DNA from: Prolixibacteraceae bacterium
GTDB taxonomy: Bacteria; Bacteroidota; Bacteroidia; Bacteroidales; Prolixibacteraceae
Length of the DNA: 53,441 nucleotides
Direction: 5' to 3'
Assembly: GCA_027858715.1 (NCBI GenBank)
Contig: JAQICD010000031.1
Coordinates: forward strand, 1-53,441
Made by a program: the position numbers and the translations under genes. Positions 36,420-45,670 of the stretch are shown here, one piece after another (position 1 is the first letter of the stretch; each line of letters begins with the position of its first letter). A model generated the notes under the pieces. That model was not told where the DNA came from. It worked only from the letters and a program-made list of their open reading frames with translations, and did not search any database.

Positions 36420-39400
36420 ATGAAGTATCAGATAAGCAGAGTACTCTTTATTGCTATAATTATATCTTTAGTAACAGGCTCATGCCGTCCCGATAATGTA
36501 CGTATTCTGCAAGAAGAATTTGAATATTTTTGTAATGCTGAACTGATCTCTGACGACGGCACTAAATTCATTGATGCTCACGCTCACTCAATAAAATACA
36601 ACAACGGACAAAACCGCTCTGACCTTCATTCTTTCGAGGGAGATTACTCGTTAAGGCTTACACCCGAAACTCCTTATGGCTTTACTATTTCGATACCTAA
36701 AGCAAATGCAGACGAATATTTTTATGCATCGGCATGGCGAAAAATCATAAAATCAGCTTCCATCGGCGACACCTTAAACACAAAAGGTGTTCTTGTTGCA
36801 AGCGCAGATGATTTTTATACCGCGAGCAATCATGTTGTAGAAACAAGTCCAGATGGCTGGGAAAAAATTGAGCTTGAGTTCTTTATTCCGCTTAACATCA
36901 ACGATAAAATTAAACTATATGTTTGGAACAACGGTCAGGACACCGTTTACTTCGATAATTTTTTCATTCAGCGAAAACCCAAAAAAGATTATCCAGAATT
37001 CTCGATCGACAGCACATTTAAAATATTTTACGACCAAAATGCCGAGCAACAAATAAACGCAAAACGCTACGAGGCCTTCCAACAGGGAGTTTTAATAGTT
37101 GACGATACCGACTATCAAAACGCTATTGTTTTTTCCGATGACGATTATTTCGAATGCGACATACGTCTGAAAGGCGACTGGCTTGACCACATACAGGGCG
37201 ATAAAATTTCATTCCGTGTAAAAACAGCCACAACCCAAGCATGGCGAGGCATGAAATCGTTTTCGGTACAAACACCACTCGCAAGAAATTTTCAGCACGA
37301 ATGGGTGCTACACAAATTCTTACTCAACAACGATTTACTAACTACCCGTTTCGGTTTTACACCCTTATCAATTAACGGAAGAAGCCGAGGTGTTTATGCA
37401 TGGGAAGAACACTTCGACAAACAATTGCTTGAAAGTCGCATGCGACGCGAAGGACCGATTGTACGTTTCGACGAAACCATGACGTGGAAACGTATTCAAC
37501 TTGGAGAAAGCACAGGCAAAGGATATGAGGTGCCTGTTTTCGAATGTGCACCTATAACTGCTTTCAAACAAAGCCGTATTATAGGCGATCCACTTTTTAG
37601 AGATGAATTCATTGAAGCTCAGTCACTCATGCATCAAATGCAGTTTATAAAAACGGACGTATCCGATATTTTTGACAGCGATAAACTATCTGCTTTTTTT
37701 GTCAACAATTTGTTACACGAAGGCTTTCATGGCATGGCATGGCACAATATAAGATATTACTACAATCCTGTTTTATGTCGCCTCGAACCCATTACTTATG
37801 ATGCCAGTTATGTGCCAAACATTGAATATGATTTTGCCCCTTATTTTGGACAAATTGAGAATATTACTGAAGACCTACATAAACGAAGCTCAGTGCTGCT
37901 TTACTGGCCGTTAAAAGACTCCATTTATATGAACAGTTTTTATGAACATGCAAAAAAATTCACAAACGACACTTTTTTGAAACAACAATTTGCCAGCATT
38001 AAAAAACAACTTCATGACGACGAAGCAATGATAAAACGCGAATACCCATATTATAAATACAACGGAGAATACATTTATCGCAATGCAAAACTTTTCCGCG
38101 AGATGTTACCCGACATGGCAGACAAAATAAGCAATACCGAGTATTATAAACGTGCTGCTAAAATCAATTTTAAGCCAGTTCAATTCTCAAAAAACTTCTA
38201 CGACCAATTTATTAGGCATCAAATTCATGTTCATCGCTCTACCGGTGTCGATGGTCAGCCATTGTTACAGGTAGCAAACTTTTTTGGCGATACAATAAAA
38301 ATTCTGAGTGGCAAACTAAACAATCAGGTCTTCGATAAAAAATACAATGAGCCGCTTGTTGTACCGCCTATCAGCGAACCATGGTTGGCGACAAATTTCG
38401 AAGTCGAAAATCATTTTGACGAAGTGATTGTAGAGATTCCATCTGCTGATAAAATCATTTTTGTACCCATTACCCCATGGGATGCACCAAAATCACTTAC
38501 ATCGAGACAAATTGTAGAAAGATCAGTAGAGTTTCCACAAAGCAACTACTATACAATTAATGGGAAAACTATTACATTCGAAGGAGAAATTGATATCGAC
38601 AAGCATGTAATAATACCTACTGGCTACAGAGTAATTTTTAAAGCCGGCACAAATATCGACATTAGGAACAAAGCAACGTTTGTAAGTTATTCACCTGTAT
38701 TTTTCCGTGGAACCGAAAATAACAAAATCAGGGTGATTTCCTCAGACCACACTGCTCGTGCATTTAATGTATTTCAGGCTTCTGAAACATCTAAATTAAG
38801 GCACGTTGTGTTCGAAGGACTTTCGAACCTAAACTTTAACGGATGGTTTACGCCCGCTGCTGTGTGCTTCTACGAATCGGATGTTGAAATGCGGCATGTT
38901 GAATTTGCCCGAAATGTTGGTTGCGATGATGCTCTTAATATGGTACGCAGTCATTTCGATGTTGATAGTTGCCTTTTCACTCTGGCTAACGCCGATGCCT
39001 TCGACTCTGATTTTTGTACTGGTCGTGTCGCCAATACTTTTTTCGACCACCCCGGAAACGACGGAATCGACTTCTCGGGAAGTGTAATTGACATTATCAA
39101 CTGTGAAGTTTCGAATGCTGAAGATAAGGGAATCAGCGGAGGTGAAGGTTCTACACTAACTGTGAGAAATGCTAAAATACATGGATGCAACATAGGTATA
39201 GCATCAAAAGACCAATCGTCGGTAATTGTGCACAACAGCAAGGTAAACAACAACGTTTATGGTTTGTCGGCCTACGTGAAAAAACCGGAATATGGACCAG
39301 GTGAATTAATTATTTACAATGTGGAATTTACCGACAACATGTTTTTCCATCTTATTGAACAAGAATCAACATTAACTATCGATAATAAAATAATCAAAGG

Positions 39401-39434
39401 CGATGCCCGTAACTTGGTAAAACGCTTTTATTAA
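36420..39434 (+). CDS. CotH-like kinase domain lipoprotein with C-terminal beta-helix
   Basis: A 1004-residue exported protein with a probable lipoprotein leader (LVTGSC; the lipobox is weak). After an N-terminal carbohydrate-binding-like beta domain (about 30-185) comes a CotH-type region (about 230-560): DIRLKGDWLDHI, FRVKTATTQAWRGMKSFSV, GRSRGVYAWEEHFDKQLL, and LEPITYDASYV with aspartate 461 near where the CotH catalytic aspartate is expected. Residues about 690-1000 form repetitive short strands (e.g. VSNAEDKGISGGEGSTLTV, NAKIHGCNIGIASKD) typical of a right-handed parallel beta-helix. CotH proteins phosphorylate proteins with ATP in spore-forming bacteria; activity is unproven here. It is directly followed by DUF4956 (8 bp) and a VTC protein, a known association for such genes. 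Confidence 0.82.
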   Translation: MKYQISRVLFIAIIISLVTGSCRPDNVRILQEEFEYFCNAELISDDGTKFIDAHAHSIKYNNGQNRSDLHSFEGDYSLRLTPETPYGFTISIPKANADEYFYASAWRKIIKSASIGDTLNTKGVLVASADDFYTASNHVVETSPDGWEKIELEFFIPLNINDKIKLYVWNNGQDTVYFDNFFIQRKPKKDYPEFSIDSTFKIFYDQNAEQQINAKRYEAFQQGVLIVDDTDYQNAIVFSDDDYFECDIRLKGDWLDHIQGDKISFRVKTATTQAWRGMKSFSVQTPLARNFQHEWVLHKFLLNNDLLTTRFGFTPLSINGRSRGVYAWEEHFDKQLLESRMRREGPIVRFDETMTWKRIQLGESTGKGYEVPVFECAPITAFKQSRIIGDPLFRDEFIEAQSLMHQMQFIKTDVSDIFDSDKLSAFFVNNLLHEGFHGMAWHNIRYYYNPVLCRLEPITYDASYVPNIEYDFAPYFGQIENITEDLHKRSSVLLYWPLKDSIYMNSFYEHAKKFTNDTFLKQQFASIKKQLHDDEAMIKREYPYYKYNGEYIYRNAKLFREMLPDMADKISNTEYYKRAAKINFKPVQFSKNFYDQFIRHQIHVHRSTGVDGQPLLQVANFFGDTIKILSGKLNNQVFDKKYNEPLVVPPISEPWLATNFEVENHFDEVIVEIPSADKIIFVPITPWDAPKSLTSRQIVERSVEFPQSNYYTINGKTITFEGEIDIDKHVIIPTGYRVIFKAGTNIDIRNKATFVSYSPVFFRGTENNKIRVISSDHTARAFNVFQASETSKLRHVVFEGLSNLNFNGWFTPAAVCFYESDVEMRHVEFARNVGCDDALNMVRSHFDVDSCLFTLANADAFDSDFCTGRVANTFFDHPGNDGIDFSGSVIDIINCEVSNAEDKGISGGEGSTLTVRNAKIHGCNIGIASKDQSSVIVHNSKVNNNVYGLSAYVKKPEYGPGELIIYNVEFTDNMFFHLIEQESTLTIDNKIIKGDARNLVKRFY

Positions 39435-39442
39435 AAAAAAAT

Positions 39443-40123
39443 ATGGACAAGTGGAGTTTATTTCAAAAATTTCTGATTTCAGAAAACGCACAAGTGTCAG
39501 TTGTTGACTTTTTAATCAACTCTGCCCTTCTTATTGCACTAATGATTATCCTGTCGCTAACTTATCGCGTATGCGCTCGCTCGCTTTCGGGTCGAAAAAA
39601 TTTTGCGGCCAATTTCATTCTTATCGCTTTTACTACAATGCTTATTATCTCTATTGTAAAAACCTCGCTGGCATTGTCGCTGGGTTTGGTTGGTGCACTT
39701 TCGATTGTGCGTTTCAGAGCTGCCATTAAAGAACCCGAAGAACTTGCTTATCTATTTTTCACTATTGCGGTAGGACTTGGTTTTGGAGCAAATCAACGTT
39801 TGGTTACTATAGTTGCTACCGGCGTAATGTTGCTTATTATATGGATACGTTATTACATGAATAACAAATCGGAAAAACAAAACCTTTTTCTTAATATCAG
39901 CAGTACCGACCGCGCTAATGTTGACCTCAACAGCATTAAAAAAATAATAAACAAAGTTCTGCCTGCTGCAAAATTAACCCGTTACGACGAAACCGAAGAA
40001 GCGGTTGAATCGTCGTGGTGGATTGAAGTTAAAAAAACAGAACAACTACAAGAGCTCCATCGCGAATTAGAAAAAATATCGGATAAAGTAAGAATTTCAT
40101 TCATTGATAACACAGTATATTAA
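39443..40123 (+). CDS. DUF4956 family membrane protein
   Basis: A 226-residue protein with three clear hydrophobic segments (about 22-42, 55-75 and 108-135). The conserved DUF4956 signature LGLVGALSIVRFRAAIKEPE is followed by a soluble C-terminal domain (about 145-226) rich in charged residues. DUF4956 has no established biochemical role, but genes of this family regularly lie next to VTC polyphosphate polymerase genes and CotH genes (recalled family knowledge). The start is 8 bp after the CotH gene, and the stop TAA overlaps the ATG of the VTC gene (TAATG), so translation may be coupled. It is likely a membrane partner of the VTC protein. Confidence 0.85.
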   Translation: MDKWSLFQKFLISENAQVSVVDFLINSALLIALMIILSLTYRVCARSLSGRKNFAANFILIAFTTMLIISIVKTSLALSLGLVGALSIVRFRAAIKEPEELAYLFFTIAVGLGFGANQRLVTIVATGVMLLIIWIRYYMNNKSEKQNLFLNISSTDRANVDLNSIKKIINKVLPAAKLTRYDETEEAVESSWWIEVKKTEQLQELHRELEKISDKVRISFIDNTVY

Positions 40124-40827
40124 TGTTGGCCGAAAACTATACTGCTTTAGATTATTACCGTTACGAGCGTAAGTTTACTGCCGAAGTGCAATTTATAAAC
40201 AAGGCAGAAACAATACTACGCTTGCATCCCGCAGCTTTTAGTGAGCGTTATCGTGCTCGAAAAGTGAATAACATTTACTTCGATACCCCTTCGCTCGAGT
40301 TTTTTGCCGACAACCATATGGGAAAAGACAAACGGGTAAAATACCGCATCAGATGGTACGAAGAATTAAAGGGACTAGTAAGACCAATTCTTGAAATAAA
40401 AATTAAAAAAGGGCTGGTCGGATATAAAAAATCATTTCTACTTAACGAAATAGAAATAAACGAAACGCTCACAAAAGCCAACCTTATCAACCTTATTGTT
40501 TCATCGGATGTACCTGCCGATGTTATTGAAAAAATGAAACTTCTGGAACCTGTTCTGCTAAACACATACAGCAGACGTTACTTCGAAAGTTTCGACCGTC
40601 GTTTCAGGTTTACTTTCGATTCAAAGATGCAATATTATCATTTTAACCGCAGCATACAATTTGGAAGACCGGCTAGCGACAACTCGATGTTTGTTATTGA
40701 AATGAAGTATGCAAAAGAACATGATGATGAGGCAAGTCAGGTTGCTCAGTATATCCCATTTAGACTTTCAAAAAATTCAAAATACGTAAACGGAATTATG
40801 CACTTTTATCCAGGTATTGCCACATAG
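40123..40827 (+). CDS. VTC domain (polyphosphate polymerase-type) protein
   Basis: A 234-residue soluble protein of the VTC/CYTH tunnel fold. It shows the conserved N-terminal YRYERKFTAE, IYFDTPSLEFFADN, RVKYRIRWYEE and LEIKIKKGLVGYKKSF strands, the RYFESFDRRFRFTFDSKM block, and VIEMKYAKEHDDEASQVAQY at the end. These alternating basic and acidic residues line the tunnel that binds phosphate chains in VTC4, which makes polyphosphate from ATP. Whether this bacterial protein makes polyphosphate is not shown by sequence alone. It has no transmembrane helices of its own and probably acts with the DUF4956 protein at the membrane. The ATG overlaps the DUF4956 stop by one base. Confidence 0.87.
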   Translation: MLAENYTALDYYRYERKFTAEVQFINKAETILRLHPAAFSERYRARKVNNIYFDTPSLEFFADNHMGKDKRVKYRIRWYEELKGLVRPILEIKIKKGLVGYKKSFLLNEIEINETLTKANLINLIVSSDVPADVIEKMKLLEPVLLNTYSRRYFESFDRRFRFTFDSKMQYYHFNRSIQFGRPASDNSMFVIEMKYAKEHDDEASQVAQYIPFRLSKNSKYVNGIMHFYPGIAT

Positions 40828-40892
40828 ATCAAAAAACGTTAAGTTTGCTAAGCAAGCACTAACACAATTGCAACAACTTAACACAATGAACC

Positions 40893-41957
40893 ATGGCACG
40901 ATTTATAAAAAACCGAAAAGCACTTATCGACAAAGGTCCGGGAAATGTTACATTCATTGGCAACCAAAAGATGGACAGGCCCCGCTTCAGGCTTATTTCG
41001 TATAACCAAACGGAGGTAGTGGAACACGAAGCCGACAATGTTAAAGAACTGGTGTCGAAAATGTCGGATAAACATATAAACTGGGTGAATATCGACGGAC
41101 TGCATAACCCCGATGTGATTAACGAGGTTGGACGTACATTCGACCTTTCGCCGCTGGTACTTGAAGATATTGTCAACACAGACCAACGCCCGAAAATGGT
41201 TGAAGACAACCGCAACATTGTAATCTTTCTGAAACAGGTACAATACGCAAGCGATTTGCAAAATGTACAATCAGAACAAATCACACTGGTGCTGGGCAGC
41301 AATTACGTCATTTCGTTTCAGGAGCGCGTTGGTAATTTTTTCGAACCTATACGCCACCGTATGCGAGAAAACATTGGCAAACTTCGCTCAAAAAAAGCCG
41401 ACTACCTTTTCTACCGCATTATCGATACCATTGTTGATAATTACATGGTGTGCCTGGGTTCGCTGGGCGAACTTATCGAAGGGAATGAAGAACACATACT
41501 TTCGAAAAAAAACAAAGAGATTGTTGATGAAATTTATCACCATAAAACCGAAATAAGCTTTATTCGCAAGGCTGTGCGGCCGGTGCGCGAAATCACAAAG
41601 CAACTGAAAGCCAGTGATTCGGTATTGCTCTCCAAACCAACAAAACCATTCTTTGCCGATATCGACGACCTCATAACCCATGCTATCGAGACTATCGATG
41701 TGTATTATACCATGACTAGCGACCAGTTGAATATTTACAACACCAACCTGAGCAACAGCGCCAACGAGGTAATGAAAGTACTCACCATATTTGCAGCCAT
41801 ATTTATCCCCTTAACCTTTATTGCCGGCATATACGGGACCAATTTCGATTACCTGCCCGAGCTGCACTTCAAATACAGCTATTTCATTATGTGGGGCTTT
41901 ATGTTGTTAGTGGCTGTAGTAATGCTGATGTTTTTCAGGAAGAAGAAGTGGCTGTAA
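40893..41957 (+). CDS. CorA-family divalent cation channel with GTN instead of GMN
   Basis: A 354-residue CorA-type protein: an N-terminal funnel domain, a long helical stalk (including VKELVSKMSDKHINWVNIDGLHN and SLGELIEGNEEHILSKKNKE), then two C-terminal helices. The normally invariant GMN loop after TM1 is here YGTNFDYLPEL (G315-T316-N317). The rest fits a Mg2+ channel, and the end is basic (RKKKWL). GMN changes abolish or alter transport in well-studied CorA proteins, so the ion specificity is uncertain; ZntB-like relatives carry variants. The gene is 65 bp downstream of the VTC gene and could be cotranscribed. A link to Mg2+ needs of polyphosphate synthesis is an inference. Confidence 0.86.
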   Translation: MARFIKNRKALIDKGPGNVTFIGNQKMDRPRFRLISYNQTEVVEHEADNVKELVSKMSDKHINWVNIDGLHNPDVINEVGRTFDLSPLVLEDIVNTDQRPKMVEDNRNIVIFLKQVQYASDLQNVQSEQITLVLGSNYVISFQERVGNFFEPIRHRMRENIGKLRSKKADYLFYRIIDTIVDNYMVCLGSLGELIEGNEEHILSKKNKEIVDEIYHHKTEISFIRKAVRPVREITKQLKASDSVLLSKPTKPFFADIDDLITHAIETIDVYYTMTSDQLNIYNTNLSNSANEVMKVLTIFAAIFIPLTFIAGIYGTNFDYLPELHFKYSYFIMWGFMLLVAVVMLMFFRKKKWL

Positions 41958-41975
41958 AATACAAAGTGTATTTTT
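41956..41975 (+). terminator. Short terminator-like hairpin after the CorA gene
   Basis: An 8-bp inverted repeat AAAATACA (41956-41963) / TGTATTTT (41967-41974) with a 3-base loop overlaps the CorA stop codon and ends in T residues. The stem is AT-rich and weak, so its termination strength is uncertain. Confidence 0.4.
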
Positions 41976-42095
41976 AGAAATATTAACAACATTCGCTCAA
42001 CAAAAACCACCGGATAATTGTAGTGTGTATGTGATTTTTCATGGGCATCAACCAGTCTCATATCTAAAATCTAATAATCTCAATACTTAGAAAAC

Positions 42096-42527
42096 ATGAA
42101 CACACTATTTTTTATCATATTAACCCTGAATGTTATGCAAAGCGATTCAACACAATACAATAAACTGAATGAGTTAGAAAAATACGTAATTGAAATGAAA
42201 GGAACAGAGCGCCCGTTAACCGGCGAATACACCGACCATTTTGAACCCGGCACTTACGTTTGTAAAAAATGCGATGCCCCGCTTTATAAATCCAATTCAA
42301 AATTTCACTCGGGTTGTGGCTGGCCCAGTTTCGACGATGAAATAGAAGGCACCATAAAACGTACGCTGGATGCCGACGGTCACCGTACTGAAATAACCTG
42401 CAACAATTGTGACGCCCATTTGGGGCATGTATTTATTGGTGAACAATTCACCAAAAAAAACACACGTCATTGTGTGAATTCGATATCGTTGAAATTTGTG
42501 CCTGATAGCATTACAGTAGATCGTTAG
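42096..42527 (+). CDS. msrB: Peptide-methionine (R)-S-oxide reductase MsrB, exported
   Basis: A 143-residue MsrB. A hydrophobic N-terminus ([14 protein letters not shown]) suggests export to the periplasm. The zinc site is present as CKKC and CNNC pairs, with HSGCGWPSF between. The catalytic cysteine is in [11 protein letters not shown] near residue 127. The enzyme reduces the R-isomer of methionine sulfoxide in proteins. No msrA neighbour is visible, although MsrA-MsrB fusions are common elsewhere. The gene sits alone between CorA and the M20 peptidase, with an AT-rich 138-bp upstream gap that holds no clear promoter. Confidence 0.92.
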   Translation: MNTLFFIILTLNVMQSDSTQYNKLNELEKYVIEMKGTERPLTGEYTDHFEPGTYVCKKCDAPLYKSNSKFHSGCGWPSFDDEIEGTIKRTLDADGHRTEITCNNCDAHLGHVFIGEQFTKKNTRHCVNSISLKFVPDSITVDR

Positions 42528-42690
42528 ATTTTAGACATAAGACAATAGACATGTGTACTTCACTCTACCGGAAAACCCAAAGCCCTGGCTAAGGTTGTTG
42601 CGATAAAATCAACCACGCTCTCTCGCTGTTAAAAATCATGTTAGCGGATCTCCAAATTTTTAGTAATTTGCTGAAAAAAAAATACTAATC

Positions 42691-44052
42691 ATGACCACAC
42701 CCAAAGAATACATAGAAGCGAATAAAGATCGCTTTATTGAAGAATTATTCGGACTTATCCGCATCCCGTCAATCAGCTCCGAACCGGCACATAAAGACGA
42801 CATGTACCGCGCCGCCGAATACTGGAAAAAACTATTACTGGATGCCGGAGCCGACAAAGCCAAAGTAATGGAAACCCTGGGCAACCCGGTAACCTACGGC
42901 GAAAAAATTATCGACCCGGCGAAACCTACTGTTTTGGTTTATGCCCACATGGACGTTATGCCCGTTGACCCGTTAGAACTTTGGAACACCGAACCTTTTG
43001 AACCTGTAATAAAAGATGGTAAAATATGGGCTCGTGGTGCCGATGATGACAAAGGACAAGGCTTTATGCATGCCAAAGCCTTTGAGTACATGGTAAAAAC
43101 CAACACTTTACCATGCAACGTAAAATTCATGATTGAAGGCGAAGAAGAAATTGGCTCGCCCAGCCTTGGCAAATTTTGCGAACAACACAAAGAAATGCTT
43201 AAATCGGATGTGATACTGGTTTCGGACACTACGATGCTGGCACCCGGCAAACCATCGATCACCACCGGGTTACGCGGGCTTGCATACTGGCAGGTTGAAG
43301 TAACCGGGCCCAGCCGCGACCTGCACTCAGGGCTGTATGGCGGTGCCGTGGCAAATCCCATCAACATTCTGTGTTCAATGATAGACAAATGCACCGATGA
43401 AAACAACGCCATTGCCATTCCCGATTTTTACAAAACAGTAAAAAGAGTATCGGACGAAGAGCGCGAACTACTAAACCAGCGCCCGTTCGACAAGGAAGCT
43501 TATAAAAAAGCCATTGGCGTTGATAAACTTTTTGGTGAATATGGCTACACAACCATAGAGCGCACCGGTATTCGGCCATCGTTTGATGTTTGCGGAATTT
43601 GGGGCGGCTATACCGGCGAAGGCGCTAAAACAGTGCTTCCATCAAAAGCGCATGCAAAAATTTCAACCCGCCTGGTGCCAAATCAGGATCACGAAGAAAT
43701 TGCCAAAATGTTCGAATGGTTTTTCAAAAGCATTGCTCCAAAATCGGTTAAGGTTAAGGTTGAAGCCTTACACGGCGGTCAAGGCTATGTATGCCCAATT
43801 GATCATCCAGCATATCGTGCAGCCGAAAATGCCCTTATCGACACTTACGGAGTTAAACCTATCCCGGTACGCAGTGGTGGCAGCATCCCAATTATTTCGA
43901 CATTTGAGCAGGTTCTTGGTGTAAAATCAATACTGATGGGCTTTGGACTCGAATCGGATGCCATTCATTCACCCAACGAAAATTATCCACTCGAGAATTT
44001 TTTCCAGGGTGTCGAAACCATACCATTGTTTTATAAATACTTTGCAGAGTAA
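42691..44052 (+). CDS. M20 family metallodipeptidase
   Basis: A 453-residue M20 peptidase (dipeptidase subfamily). Metal ligands and catalytic residues appear in order: VYAHMDVMPVDP (H and D), ARGADDDKGQ (bridging D), EGEEEIGSPS (general-base E and metal E), VSDTTM (D) and the final histidine in DAIHSPNENYPLEN. The dimerisation lid lies between them, with TGLRGLAYWQVEV and DLHSGLYGGAVANP. It probably cleaves dipeptides in the cytosol; no signal peptide is seen. The closest general match is the PepV/CNDP-like dipeptidase type. The gene is 13 bp upstream of the cardiolipin synthase gene, perhaps as one transcript. Confidence 0.92.
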   Translation: MTTPKEYIEANKDRFIEELFGLIRIPSISSEPAHKDDMYRAAEYWKKLLLDAGADKAKVMETLGNPVTYGEKIIDPAKPTVLVYAHMDVMPVDPLELWNTEPFEPVIKDGKIWARGADDDKGQGFMHAKAFEYMVKTNTLPCNVKFMIEGEEEIGSPSLGKFCEQHKEMLKSDVILVSDTTMLAPGKPSITTGLRGLAYWQVEVTGPSRDLHSGLYGGAVANPINILCSMIDKCTDENNAIAIPDFYKTVKRVSDEERELLNQRPFDKEAYKKAIGVDKLFGEYGYTTIERTGIRPSFDVCGIWGGYTGEGAKTVLPSKAHAKISTRLVPNQDHEEIAKMFEWFFKSIAPKSVKVKVEALHGGQGYVCPIDHPAYRAAENALIDTYGVKPIPVRSGGSIPIISTFEQVLGVKSILMGFGLESDAIHSPNENYPLENFFQGVETIPLFYKYFAE

Positions 44053-44065
44053 TACTTAGCTCAAA

Positions 44066-45541
44066 ATGTGGTACACTTATTACTGGAACGGTTTCATGAA
44101 CAATGTAGGCCACTTTTTTAACGTGGCTTACATTGTTACGGTAGTTGTTGTGGTATTGTTGGTTGTTTTCGAAAACCGGAGTCCGCTAAAATCGATTAGC
44201 TGGATTCTGATTATCACATTAATACCCTTTGCAGGCGTTGTTTTGTATTTCTTTTTCGGGCAAAAATACCAAAAGCAAATTTTATACAACCGGAAAATTT
44301 TACGTTATCATCGCAGGGTTAATGCCATATCAAGAAGCCAATTGAAGGAATTGGCCGGAGTGAAAATAATGGATATGGATCCCAAAATTGTCGAAAAAAA
44401 AGACATTATGTTGCTGTTGCTCAACAGCGACCGTGCTTTTTTAACACACAATAAGAAAGTTAAGATTTTGAACAATGGAAGCGAAACATTTGCCCAATTA
44501 AAACTAGCATTAAGTAAAGCCCGCCACCATATCCATCTTGAGTTTTATATTTTCAGATTCGACAATATTGGCAATGAGCTGTTCGAAATTCTGAAAGAAA
44601 AATCACAGCAAGGAGTTGAAGTTCGCATTATTTACGACAGTGTGGGCAGCTACAAAATACCCCGAAAAAAGAAAAAAGAAGCAAAAAAGCAAGGTATATA
44701 TCTACGCAGTTTTCAAAAAGTAATTTTCCCATTGCTATCGTCAAAAGTAAATTACCGCAATCATCGGAAAATAGCCATTATTGATGGAAAAACAGGCTTT
44801 ACGGGCGGAATAAACATTGCCGACCGCTACAACGAGAAAAGCAATTCGGATCATTACTGGCGAGACACCTTTGTGCAAATTGAAGGCAATGCTGTAAACG
44901 CACTTCAGGCTATATTTCTAAACGATTGGTTCTACGTATCGAAAGAGAATATCTACAATGAAATTTACTTTCACGAAGAAAAAGAAGGCAAAAATAATCT
45001 GACGCAAATTATTTCGAGCGGCCCCGACTCGAACTGGCACGCTATTTCCCAATTTTATTTCAGTGCAATCACATCAAGTAAAAACCATGTTTATATTGCC
45101 AGTCCGTACTTTATTCCTAACGACGAAATAACGTTTGCTTTAAAAGCAGCAGCACTCCGAGGCATCGATGTGCGCATACTCATCCCGAAATATTCCGACA
45201 CATTCATTTCGAGATGGAGTACCGAATCATACATCACCGAAATGCTTAAAGCCGGCATAAAAATTTATCATTACACGAAAGGATTTTTACACAGCAAAAT
45301 TGTAATCTCCGATGGTGTTTTATGTTCTATTGGCTCGGCTAACCTAGACTACCGAAGTCTGGAAACAAATTTTGAAGTAAATGCAGTGTTTTACGACGAA
45401 AAAATCACTGGTGCAATTACCATGCAATATCTCAACGACTTAAAGCATTCAAAAAAATTAAAAATCAACGAGTGGAAAAATAGGCCAACACATAAAAAAA
45501 TTGCTTCATCTTTTGCCCGTCTTTTCGCTCCGTTGATGTAA
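44066..45541 (+). CDS. cls: Cardiolipin synthase (phospholipase D family)
   Basis: A 491-residue membrane enzyme. Two N-terminal transmembrane helices (about 13-37 and 44-66) are followed by two phospholipase D catalytic motifs: NHRKIAIIDGKTGFTGG and LHSKIVISDGVLCSIGSANL. Each supplies an HxK(x4)D set. ClsA-type enzymes join two phosphatidylglycerol molecules into cardiolipin with release of glycerol. Length and domain order are normal. It has a 13 bp gap to the M20 gene and faces no terminator before the LRR gene, where 129 bp with a T-run lie. Confidence 0.93.
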   Translation: MWYTYYWNGFMNNVGHFFNVAYIVTVVVVVLLVVFENRSPLKSISWILIITLIPFAGVVLYFFFGQKYQKQILYNRKILRYHRRVNAISRSQLKELAGVKIMDMDPKIVEKKDIMLLLLNSDRAFLTHNKKVKILNNGSETFAQLKLALSKARHHIHLEFYIFRFDNIGNELFEILKEKSQQGVEVRIIYDSVGSYKIPRKKKKEAKKQGIYLRSFQKVIFPLLSSKVNYRNHRKIAIIDGKTGFTGGINIADRYNEKSNSDHYWRDTFVQIEGNAVNALQAIFLNDWFYVSKENIYNEIYFHEEKEGKNNLTQIISSGPDSNWHAISQFYFSAITSSKNHVYIASPYFIPNDEITFALKAAALRGIDVRILIPKYSDTFISRWSTESYITEMLKAGIKIYHYTKGFLHSKIVISDGVLCSIGSANLDYRSLETNFEVNAVFYDEKITGAITMQYLNDLKHSKKLKINEWKNRPTHKKIASSFARLFAPLM

Positions 45542-45670
45542 TTTTTTTTTGTAATTTGTCTATGCAAACAATTAGTTCATCAAAATTATATATCACTTCA
45601 TCAAAAACACACATATTTTAGAAACAAGATGAAAGAACTAATTAAATTTGTTGTATAAACACTGCACATT

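Noticed and set aside
40859-41302. Minus-strand open frame of 147 codons opposite the CorA gene start
   Set aside because: Antisense to conserved CorA coding sequence; no protein motif and no promoter-like element ahead of it.
42528-42690. Possible small gene or repeat between msrB and the M20 gene
   Set aside because: It holds the string TTAGACATAAGACAATAGACAT-like near-repeats but no open frame with a start and no matched inverted arms.
42939-43418. Minus-strand open frame of 159 codons opposite the M20 peptidase
   Set aside because: The plus strand carries all M20 metal-ligand motifs; the antisense frame is serine/proline-rich without any motif.
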